The position numbers and the translations under genes were made by a program. Shown here piece after piece: positions 24,983 through 34,504 of a DNA stretch of 64,000 nucleotides. How positions within the stretch are numbered: the first letter of the stretch is position 1; each line of letters opens with the position of its first letter. This DNA comes from Strongylocentrotus purpuratus (lineage: Eukaryota > Echinodermata > Echinoidea > Camarodonta > Strongylocentrotidae), in assembly GCF_000002235.5 (NCBI RefSeq), contig NW_022145612.1:20226360-20290359 (forward strand), given 5' to 3'. The notes below the pieces were generated by a model, which did not search any database, had not been told where the DNA came from, and saw nothing but the letters and a program-made list of their open reading frames with translations.

Positions 24983-26376
24983 TATTCGCTATTCATAAGG
25001 ACCGCTATTCATAAGGTCCGCTATTCATAAGGACTGTTATTCATAACGTGTAAATTCCCGTACTTCCTGGTCCGCTATTCATAATGGCAAAAGAGGGTCG
25101 CTATTCATAAAGAAATAAGGTTCGTCAATCATAAGGACCACTATTCATAACGTGAGATGAGGGTCGCTATTCATAATTCATATTAAGGGTCATTAATCAT
25201 AAGGACCGCTATTCATAATATGAAATCAGGGTCACTATTCATAATACGACGAGAGGGTCGCTATTCATAATACGAAATAAGGTTCATTACTTATAAGGGT
25301 CGCTATTCATAACACGGGAAGAGGGTCGTTATTCATAATACGAAATGAGGGTCGCTATTCATAATAAGAAATGAGGGTCGCTATTCATAATAAGAGAAGA
25401 GGGTCGCTATTCATAATAGGAGAAGAGGGTCCCTATTCATAATAGGAGAAGAGGGTCGCTATTCATAATAAGAAATGAGGGTCGCTATTCATAATAGGAG
25501 AAGAGGGTCGCTATTCATAATAGGAGAAGAGGGTCGCTATTCATAATACGAAATGAGGGTCGCTATTCATAATACGAAATGAGGGTCGCTATTCATAGTA
25601 AGAAACGAGGGTCACTATTCATAATAGGAGAAGAGGGTCGCTATTCATAATAGGAGAAGAGGGTCGCTATTCATAATAGGAGAAGAGGGTCGCTATTCAT
25701 AATAGGAGAAGAGGGTCGCTATTCATAATAGGAGAAGAGGGTTGCTATTCATAATAGGAGAAGAGGGTCGCTATTCATAATAGGAGAAGAGGGTCGCTAT
25801 TCATAATACGAAGTGAGGTTCGCTATTCATAATAGGAGAAGAGGGTCGCTATTCATAATAGGAGAAGAGAGTCGCTATTCATAATAGGAGTAAGGGGTCG
25901 CTATTCATAATACAAAATGAGGTTCGCTATTCATAATAGGAGAAGAGGGTCGCTATTCATAATACGAAATGAGGTTCGCTGTTCATAATAGGAAAAGAGG
26001 GTCGCTATTCATAATAGGAGAAGAGGGTCGCTTTTCATAATAAGAGAAGAGGGTCGCTATTCATAATAGGAGAAGAGGGTCGCTATTCATAATACGAAAT
26101 GAGGGTCGCTTTTCATAATAAGAAATGAGGTTCGCTATTCATTATAGGAGGAGAGGGTTGCTATTCATAATAGGAGAAGAGGGTCGCTATTCATAATAGG
26201 AGTAAGGGGTCGCTATTCATAATACGAAATGAGGTTCGCTATTCATAATAGGAGAAGAGGGTCGCTATCCATAATAGGAGAAGAGGGTCGCTATTCATAA
26301 TACGAAATGAAGGTCGATATTCATAAAAAGAAATGAGGTTCGCTATTCATAATAGAAGTATAGGATCGCTATTCTT
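24983..26376 (+). repeat. Left arm: tandem array of 26-bp units
   Basis: The core unit is GGGTCGCTATTCATAATAGG followed by AGAAGA, 26 bp, about 50 copies. Variants end ACGAAATGA or AAGAAATGA. The outermost ~90 bp instead use a 16-bp unit, GGACCGCTATTCATAA. Confidence 0.95.
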
Positions 26377-26382
26377 AATAGT

Positions 26383-27107
26383 TGCCCCCCCCCCCCCCGT
26401 GGCTACGTTCCTGGTCCTGTAGGGGGGGCGTCATATAACCCTGAATAGTTGTCTCTTTTTAAAGTAGTTATATTTTATCTGTTATCTTTGATAATTATAT
26501 AGAGCTCATGTGGTGAGAAAAAATAAAAGTAAAACATAACACACATGTAGTCCTATCGTAAATAATTGTCCTCCTTGTTGGAAATCTTGCCCCACCACCC
26601 TGCCCCCGACTGATCTTATCCAGGCTACGCCACTGAGATATTAAGTACGCCAAGCAGGCCCATTATCCATTTTAGCTTGCTATTTAAGAAACTAGTAATT
26701 GTTTATACGACAATAATTTTTTTGTAGAAAGTAATTTGTATTAGGACTTATGGACCTACAAACTATTGAGCGGGATTGGACCTGACCATAAGCCTAGTAT
26801 CTACCTACCAAGCCCACTCCCCCCCCCCCCCCCGCCATCAGTACGCCCCGGCGCGGATCAAGAATTTTCCAATAGGGGGGGGGGGGGGGGGCTGGTGACC
26901 AAAATGATGGGACACGTTCATTATTTAGGCATGCCTTTCTTTCTTCAGAAATGTGAGTTTTCAATAACTATTTTCTTCAAATGTTTGGGACCATGTGGCC
27001 TACCCCCCCCCCCCGGCTTATGCTGTAGCCATGGGGTGTCCTCTATCCAGTATGTCGCTTTCTTATTAACATTTAGTTTATTGCTTATGTCATTTTGACT
27101 TTTTCGG
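26383..27107. other. Central spacer of the foldback element
   Basis: The spacer contains a C-run (26383-26398) and the phrases GTGGCTACGTTCCTGG and CCAGGCTACGCCACTGAG, the second resembling a reversed CAGTGGCGTAGCC terminus. It also contains CGGCGCGGATCAAGAATTT followed by a G-run (from about 26847), which resembles the right-end sequence of the element at 41397-42063. It therefore looks like a patchwork of other elements' ends. The open frames here are low-complexity. Confidence 0.5.
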
Positions 27108-27991
27108 TATTATGAATAGCGACCCTCACGTCGTATTATGAATAGCGACCACTACTCCTATTATGAATAGCGACCACTACTCCTATTATGAATAGCGACC
27201 CTCTTCTCCTATTGTGAATACCGACCCTCATTTCGTATTATGAATAGCGACCCTCTACTCCTTTTATGAATAGCGACCCCCTACTCCTATTATGAATAGC
27301 GACCCTCTTCTCCTATTATGAATAGCGACCCTCTTCTCTTATTATGAATAGCGACCCTCATGTCGTATTATGAATAGCGACCCCCTTCTCCTTTTATGAA
27401 TAGCGACCCCCTACTCCTATTATGAATAGCGACCCTCTTCTCCTATTATGAATAGCGACCCTCTTCTCCTATTATGAATAGCGACCCTCATGTCGTATTA
27501 TGAATAGCGACCCTCTTCTCCTATTATGAATAGCGACCCTCACGTCGTATTATGAATAGCGACCCTCTTCTCCTATTATGAATAGCGACCCTTTTCATTG
27601 CTTATGAATAATGACCCTTATGAATAATGACCCTTATGAATAGCGACCCTCATTTTCCATTATGAATAGCGACCCTCATTTCGTATTATGAATAGCGACC
27701 CTCTTTCTGTGTTATGAATACCGACCCTTTTGTAATATTATGAATAGGGACCCTTATGAATAGCGACCCTCTTGTCGTATTATGAATAGCGACCCTCTTC
27801 TCCTATTATGAATACCGACCCTCTTCTTTGATTATGAATAGCGGTCCTTCTGAATAATGACCCTTATGAATAATGACCCTTTTCTCCAATTATGAAAAGC
27901 GGACCTTATGAATAGCGGTCCTTCTGAATAGTGGACCTTATGAATAGCGGACCTTATGAATAGCGGTCCTTATGAATAGCGACATTGACCC
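27108..27991 (-). repeat. Right arm: inverted tandem array of the same 26-bp unit
   Basis: TATTATGAATAGCGACCCTC, the reverse complement of the left-arm unit, is repeated about 30 times. The last ~150 bp are made of 16-bp units (TTATGAATAGCGGTCC). The arm is shorter than the left one, so the arrays have changed length independently. Confidence 0.95.
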
Positions 27992-28159
27992 GTGGAAGCA
28001 TGAGTTAAGACTTCTTTCTTGGCTCGAAACTTTCTTACAGTTATTATGTACACGTTTCAAGCCAGGTTATTCAATGTATTACAAGATAAATCATTACATA
28101 TATAGCTTTATTTCTCTCAGGTGTTTATATTTTGATACTCGTTTATTTTCTTCTTTTTT

Positions 28160-28645
28160 TTGCAGATGATTCGAATATACTTGTTCTCATAAAAATCCTG
28201 AAACTTTATTAGAAACAGTTCATAGTGAATTATGAAAGAAAGTTACTTTGTGGATCCGTGTAAATAAGTTGTCTTTGAATCTTCAAAAGGTAATCTATGT
28301 GCTTTTCAGTAATTCCCTTAATTACCCTAACAGACTCATCTGGAGGCGTACTTTTTGATGATGCTATTATTTTGAGGGTAACTTCCACCAAGTTTCTAGG
28401 GTTACACATTAATGCAAAGCTGATTTGGACAACACTTTGTAGCAATCTTTGTAAAGTTATGTCTAAAAATACTGGTGCAATTTATAAATTACGTTCTTTT
28501 GTGCCACAAGAAATTTGCTTATTTTATACTCCACTCTGATTGTGCCTTATCTTAATTATGGAGTGTTGGCATGGGGGAAGTCACTAAAAACGCAACTGAA
28601 TAAGATACTTATCGCTCAGAAAAGGGTGAATATAGAATTGTTTTT
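28160..28645 (+). mobile_element. LINE reverse-transcriptase fragment (decayed)
   Basis: Translation in shifting frames gives a DDSNILVL remnant of the catalytic box, WIRVNKLSLNLQK, TKFLGLHINAKLIWTTLCSN, LCKVMSKNTGAIYKLRSFVP, PYLNYGVLAWGKS and LNKILIAQKRV. These are the successive blocks downstream of the YADD box in CR1/Jockey-group ORF2. There are several frame breaks, and the fragment begins about 170 bp after the foldback element. Confidence 0.85.
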
Positions 28646-28668
28646 AATGTAAAATATCGTGCCCATAC

Positions 28669-28870
28669 ACTGCAAAAACAAGGGTGTTAAATTCAACACC
28701 ATGGGTGTCTATATCGGAAAACACCAGCTTGTGTTATTTAACACCAGGGTTCGGAATTAAACAATTAAATTCCATTTCTTGGTGTTAATATTTGACAACT
28801 CCTACTGGTGTAGATTAACACCAATATCTGGAATCATAACAAATTCAATTCCACTTTTGGTGTTTATATT
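28669..28870. mobile_element. CACTGCAAAAAC-ended repeat with GGTGTTAAAT motifs
   Basis: The repeat begins CACTGCAAAAACAAGGGTGT and contains several palindromic GGTGTTAAATTCAACACC-like motifs in both orientations. CACTGCAAAAA starts are common among short animal DNA transposons. The right end is not clearly defined. Confidence 0.5.
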
Positions 28871-29929
28871 CTTGTTGATCCATTAGAGATTTTTATATGG
28901 GTTTCTGATAGTCCCACATTCCATGTTATCGACCAGCCGAGGGTAGAAGAAACAGTGGTAAACTGATAATTCATAATCGATGTTGGCAACTGTCCACCAA
29001 TAGGTATGTTTGAATAAAACAATTGGGATTTGGGTATTAATTCGGTCTTTGCAGATCCAAATAACATCATTAACAAAATTAATCATGCCACAATATCAAA
29101 TATCGAATATCAAACATTTGTGCGCGCGCGTGTGTGTGTGTGTGTGTGACTTTGCTTCTGCAAAAAGCATATGCAATGCATTTCATTTGATACATTCAAT
29201 TCATTCTCTCACTCCACTAATCCCAACATAATACATACTGTAGGCATCACTTTGGCGCAAGTCGATTTTTGCACTCTTGCAAACAATGCCTCCTGTTCAT
29301 CCAAGCGTGAACAAATACCACATAAAAATGATACCAAATGATTTGGGGAAAAAACACTCTTTCATAAGATGTATATTAACTGTTCATAGATGATTTTAAA
29401 AATTATTAGCAATTTTCTAGGTGTAAACTTTTTTTTGACTCACACGGTAGTTGTTTGTTCCTTTTTTTTTAAATTCTATGTACAAATGTTTGTGAAAGAA
29501 AAAAAGAACTCTATGAACTATGAACTATCAACCTAAACGGCTTCGTGCTTGGTAAAGCGGCGAACACAATATATCATGTTATATCACGTGATCACGTACG
29601 CGCGCTGGCTACAAATACGAATACAAATAGCAAACATTACTGGCAACGTGCAAAATTAGAGATATATAGTGTAGTGTAAGGGGAGATGAACATTGAAGGA
29701 ATTCCAAACATTTTGGTCCATGTTGTCTTACCGATTTTGGCGCTAAAATTGTTTAAATCTTGGAAATCTTTTGAACGACGGGTCGGATATGTGTAAACAG
29801 AAATAGGAATATGGGTTGATTGTGAGAATATGTATATGCCTGCCTGAAAAATATGAATGTTTTATATTTTCTAATGTTTTAAACGATGAAATAAAGGTTC
29901 CGTGTGTGATAAATAATTAAAGTTATAGT
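28871..29929. other. Intergenic DNA with a (GT)n microsatellite
   Basis: A CG/GT microsatellite lies near 29119-29149. Nothing else is recognised; open frames are short and without motifs. Confidence 0.5.
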
Positions 29930-32195
29930 AGTCATTCAAATCGCTCTCTTTTGGAGCAAAAATAAGGAATTTCCAACATCCGATATAAGCAACTAGACAT
30001 TTTCATTAATTCACTATACGTTTTGAGCGTATCGAAGTTTTTATGGGAATAAAGAACACTTGTATCATCAACAAAAACAATAAAATTCAAAGTGGATTCA
30101 ATAATATACAAATATACACTGTCTTGAGAGGGTCTGGTTAAAACTATGTGCAAGAGGCGATCGGAGGGGTACTCTCTAAATTTGAAAGTCTTATTTTTAA
30201 ATCTTAAAGTCTTACTTTTAAATCTAACAGAGACTGATATTAGTGACGAACCCTTTGAGATTTAAAATAAGTCTAAGCTAAGACTTGAAATTTTAAGTCC
30301 CTGAAAAGGTTTGAAATTTAAGTCAATTGGATTTATATTTCAAGTCTTTTAATATTTATTTTAAACCTTTCTTGGATTCATTTCAAAAATAAATCTAAGC
30401 TAAGACTTAAAATTTTAAGTCCCTGAAAGATTTAAAGTTTAAGTCAATTGTATTTATATTTCAAGTCTTTTAGATTTACTGGTCTAGCTAAGCCATTAGA
30501 ACCATTTGGTAAAACTTCCAACCAATTGAACGGCAACAACACTTCAATACTGGTACGTCTGTATTATCAATGTAAAGGCATCGGTAATAAGTAGACTTAT
30601 ACATAATTTAATTAATCGAATTTTTTTCATATACTTGTATTTTATTGAAATTATTTTAGTTCATAGTTAATGTTTCCCTTATTCATGTTTAATTAAATGG
30701 AATTCATACGAAGTAGCGAAATGTCCTAATAACTTGTAATTTATATTTGTAGTATTTTCGAAATGAATTGCATATACCTAAATCATCAGTAATTAAGAAA
30801 TATGCTGTAAATTCAGAAAAATTGTTAAAAAAACATAGATCTGCACGCACCCCATATTCAATATGCAAATTAATTGGTGTCAGCTGGTTCAACTGGAAAT
30901 ATGCCAACAGTCAGTCATCAACAGGTGCAACTGGAAATATGCACATCTTATTGGCGAGAAGTTTATAGTCTTTCCAAGATTTATATCTAGAAGCTGGTTT
31001 CGATAAAACTTTTAGTCGAATTCCCAATTTATTAAGTCTTAAAGACTTGAAATATTTTAAGTCTCAAAATGGATTTAAAATTTAAGTCCTAGAAATTAAG
31101 AGAGTACAGCCCCAAAGCAAATGGTTCTATTGGAGTCATCGAGGCACATAGTTTAACCTGTACCTCGAAAAGAAGGCATGGTATATTTGTTTCATATCTT
31201 GCATCAAAAATGTATTTAAAAATAAAAAAAATAAAAAAAATAAATCAACTCCCAGATAGTACTCCCAAATAGAACTTCTACTCCGAAATAGTATTTTATT
31301 CAGAGCAACCTTAAAATAGTTGAAATATTTCTGGTCACGTGACGAGCTCTCAACCAATCAAAAGCCAATACATTTTTGATGCAGGATATAATACGATTTA
31401 TATTAATAATAAATAACAAAAGACCCGATATAGAAAAATTCGGCACACCACATTTAATATTTTTTTAAATTGTATTCGTGACTTTGAAAAGATACGTATT
31501 GTCTTTCTTGTAAATGAATAATAAACCACGAGCTTAACCTCTTTAGTATTGTAATTAATATTTATAATCTATCGTATCAAAAGCTTTGGAAAAGTTCACA
31601 AATACTCGAATAATACTGCTCGCAAAAGCCTCAACTAGTATATGTAAAATTGTGTGATCGGTAGAATGACCATTTCTGAATCCAAAGTTCCAAACGGGTT
31701 AGGAATCAATGATTTATTATTTTGTAACAGGTGTAGTAAAGTCCTTACTATAATAAATACTTTGTAACAATGATATCGCCCTATAATTACTTATTACCGA
31801 AGAATCAGCCTTTTTATAAGTAGGAAACACTTTAGCGATTTTAAGGAAATTCGGGCATACAGCCGTTGAAAGTGTTAAGTTGAATATATTTGTCAGGAGT
31901 TAAAATATTGAAGATTATTTGTTTCAACAAGTGAATGCGTTTCTATGATGTAGTTTTTATATTGAAGGTATATGTACTCCAGGAAAGCTTTAGGATTTAA
32001 ACTGGGTGGTCTATTAATAACGCCTACATCAGGATTTTTAAAAGAGTTTTCAATTTCTATTTCAATAAATAACGATTCTGCATTTCCTTCAGAAAAACGT
32101 AAATCATGTCTTATTACAAATGATATAGAACTTTCAATATATTATAATGCTACGCCACCTCCTCTTTTTATTTTCGTGTCTGTATGAATAAATAT
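29930..32195 (-). mobile_element. Decayed LINE (CR1/Jockey group) interrupted by another element
   Basis: Read on the minus strand from the right: an AP-endonuclease remnant (RGGGVAL, SEGNAESLFIEIEIENSF, KNPDVGVINRPPSLNPKAF) near 32190-31965; reverse-transcriptase blocks PNFLKIAKVFPTYKKADSSV and ISNYRAISLL, then HSTDHTILHILVEAFASSI-like residues and VFVNFSKAFDTIDYK, near 31865-31550; and the catalytic box region LNFIVFVDDTSVLYSHKNFD near 30110-30040. The order is correct for one LINE ORF2. Blocks are missing or scrambled in between and the frames are broken, so this is an old copy. A separate element occupies 30169-31107. Confidence 0.8.
30169..31107. mobile_element. Inverted-repeat element inserted in the LINE
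   Basis: The ends are GTACTCTCTAAATTTGAAAG and, inverted, CTTAATTT..AGAGAGTAC. The interior near both ends is dense in AAGTCTTAAA and TTTAAGTC palindromic blocks. The middle is AT-rich without a transposase. The element lies between the LINE's reverse-transcriptase blocks and its FVDD box, so it jumped in after the LINE. Confidence 0.6.
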
Positions 32196-32269
32196 TTATG
32201 CAGTAAGTTACTCAGTATAGCTATCTAGTAATTAAAATCTTTTTATTTTTATTTTTTTTGAAATAAATA

Positions 32270-32880
32270 AGATAGGGAACAGATATGGAGTAGAAAATAT
32301 TCATCAAATAGGTGCTGTAACTAACTTCAATAAACGTATCAATGACCAAGTACAGCTTATAACGCTTGGAGCATTGGAGCAAAACAAGTACTGTAAGTTA
32401 CATGAAGGCACATACGTCTTGTCTTAAGACGATTATCAATAACTATAAACGACTGTCGTTTATAGTGTTACGAATGTTACGAATGTAGATAAAAATAATT
32501 TAGTACATATTGATCTTTGCAAGAACAAGAATGAAAAAAGTTAAACACATAATATACAGAATGCAAGATAGGGGACAGATATAGAGAAGACAAATATTCA
32601 TCAAATAGGTGCGGGAACTATAACGGCAATAAACGTATCAATAACCATTAGTATACAGCTTATAACGCTTTGAGCACTGGAGAAAAAACAAGTACTGTAA
32701 GTTACATAATACATTATAGGCTTTTTACCTCTTGTTTTCAGACGGTTATCATTAACTATAAACGACAGTTACGATTGTAGATAAAATAAGACATCCGTAC
32801 ATAGGCACATGTCTAAAAAGGAATTTAGTATGTATTGATCTTTGCAAGAAAAAGAATGAAAGAGTTGAAGGCGCAATACA
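32270..32880. repeat. Tandem duplication of a ~306-bp unit
   Basis: AGATAGGGAACAGATATGGA at 32270 recurs as AGATAGGGGACAGATATAGA at 32576. Similarity continues through CATCAAATAGGTGC, CAGCTTATAACGCTT, AGTACTGTAAGTTACAT, ACTATAAACGAC and TTGATCTTTGCAAGAA. The copies are clearly diverged. It is non-coding. Confidence 0.8.
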
Positions 32881-33900
32881 AAATGTAACAAAAAAACAAC
32901 AATAAACAATAATAAACCAAGTACAACAACAATAAACCAAGTACCTTTATGGAATAGTTATTGCACTAGTTGTCTATGCTCATGATGGCTGTCTCCTGCA
33001 TTTTCTGTAATTTATCTCTTTTTTTTCATTGAAATTATATTTGTGTTTGTATGCATCTTATTCAATGTACTTAAAAATGTATAATTATGTAAAATGAAGA
33101 AATATTTGTTACTTTATGTATATGATTATGTTTCATTTTGAAAATGCAGAAATAAGAAACAAAGAAATAACGAAAGTGTGAACAAATAAACCGCGTGCAT
33201 GACTTTGTGCACTTGTATATATGTGTGTACATAATGAAAGTAATATTAACATATGACAAATTACAATGCTACGAAACGAAAAAAGATATCATTAATTATC
33301 AACAAATGATGATACTTTAGGAGCTGTCAATAAGTGGTTTCCATACTGCTGCTTATTGAGTCCATATAGTACATGAATCCTGAGTAAGAATTCATCGTGA
33401 AGGAGAACGAGGAAACTAACCCCTTTGATAATTCAAGCTATCCTTCCGTTTCCGTTGATCTCCACTATCCGCCTGAAAAGTAAAGACTGGGTTATCATCT
33501 CGATATGCTGCATTGGGTTCTTCCAGCCATTTCCTTTTCTGCTATAAAATTTGCTTGATGAGATAATCAGCGATGTAATATGGTACATAATTACACATTT
33601 GCCAAAGTTTAAAAAGATATTTTAAAAATCTATTTTATGGATGGATATACAAGTAGGCCTACGTATAGAGAAAACACCACCCCACACAAGGTATCCGGAA
33701 TTATAGAGTTGTGGGTTACGAATGATGGGTAGTGGATTCAATTTTCTTATAAAACAGTCAGAGTCAAATATTCAACTTCGATACCAAAGATTCAGTTATC
33801 CTAATTAATGGTATAGTGTCCCAACTACATTAACAATAATTATCTTTTCTGTAGACTCGGCACATGGTGTAATTAACCAAGGAGTTGATTTAACATTTCC
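32881..33900. other. Intergenic AT-rich DNA
   Basis: No gene, repeat array or inverted structure is recognised. CAATAATAAACCAAGTACAA-type short repeats adjoin the preceding duplication. Confidence 0.5.
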
Positions 33901-34325
33901 GCACGGAAAGCGGAAAGCTGGACTCTCTACAAAAGTCAAGTAAAGAAACTTCACGCGTTCATGATGAGACACCTTCGAGCAATCATGAGAATCAGTTGGA
34001 AGGACAAGGTGACCAACAAAGAGGTACTAGAGCGAGCAAACCTTCCTTCTATGGAGGACCTGCTCATCAGGAAGAACCTACGATGGACAGGCCATGTCAT
34101 CAGGATGCCCTCTGAGAGGTTACCAAAGCAAGTACTATTCTCGCAACTACCCGCTGGCGAAAGAGGGATTGGTCGTCCACGGCTTCGCTACAAGGACACG
34201 ATCAAGAGGAACCTTAAGCGGAGGCAAATTGAAACCAAGACTTGGACAATTGCTGCAGGCCAGCGAGCTGTATGGAGAACAGCTGTAAAGTGAAAATGAA
34301 GGCGGTCATTGTCGCTTCGCGACAG
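33901..34325 (+). mobile_element. LINE ORF2 C-terminal fragment with 3' tail
   Basis: An open stretch (in frame from 33901 to the stop ending at 34293) encodes ESWTLYKSQVKKLHAFMMRH, then MRISWKDKVTNKEVLERANL, SMEDLLIRKNLRWTGHVIRM and GRPRLRYKDTIKRNLKRRQI. This is the C-terminal domain that follows the reverse transcriptase in a widespread LINE group (the WKD..TN.EVL / LRW.GHV.RM / GRP..RYKD signature). The frame is intact to the stop, which is followed by GCTTCGCGACAGACAGC and a CTACTACTACT tail. Only the 3' end is present, as expected for 5' truncation at insertion. It lies about 200 bp downstream of the GAL3ST stop, in opposite orientation. Confidence 0.85.
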
Positions 34326-34504
34326 ACAGCTACTACTACTACTGATTTAACATTTGATGGGTTATTGGCCTTAAATTTCTTTTTAAAAGAAAATTCTCCC
34401 AAATTTTGCTTGGGAATAGTCCAGATTTATCTTTTTTCTATACTTATGGTCTGATTTGCCATTATGGTTTTACCGTTTGTCAGATGTTCTTAAGGATCTG
34501 GCTT

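Larger units (their letters stand above)
24977..27991. mobile_element. Foldback (TU-like) transposon with satellite-built inverted arms
   Basis: A 3015-bp unit is flanked by GTGGAAGC on both sides (24969-24976 and 27992-27999), an 8-bp target duplication. The ends are inverted: GGGGTCTATTCGCTATTCAT against ATGAATAGCGACATTGACCC. Both arms are tandem arrays, the right being the reverse complement of the left. A central ~725 bp holds C and G runs but no transposase. Foldback elements with long inverted terminal repeats built of short tandem repeats were described in sea urchins as TU elements. The structure matches that class, but assignment to the TU family is by architecture only. The unit is non-autonomous and probably fairly young, since many repeat units and the target duplication are identical. 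Confidence 0.85.

Noticed and set aside
25000-26380. CRISPR-like array of short regular repeats
   Set aside because: Units are contiguous with no unique spacers, inverted arms are present and the DNA is eukaryotic.
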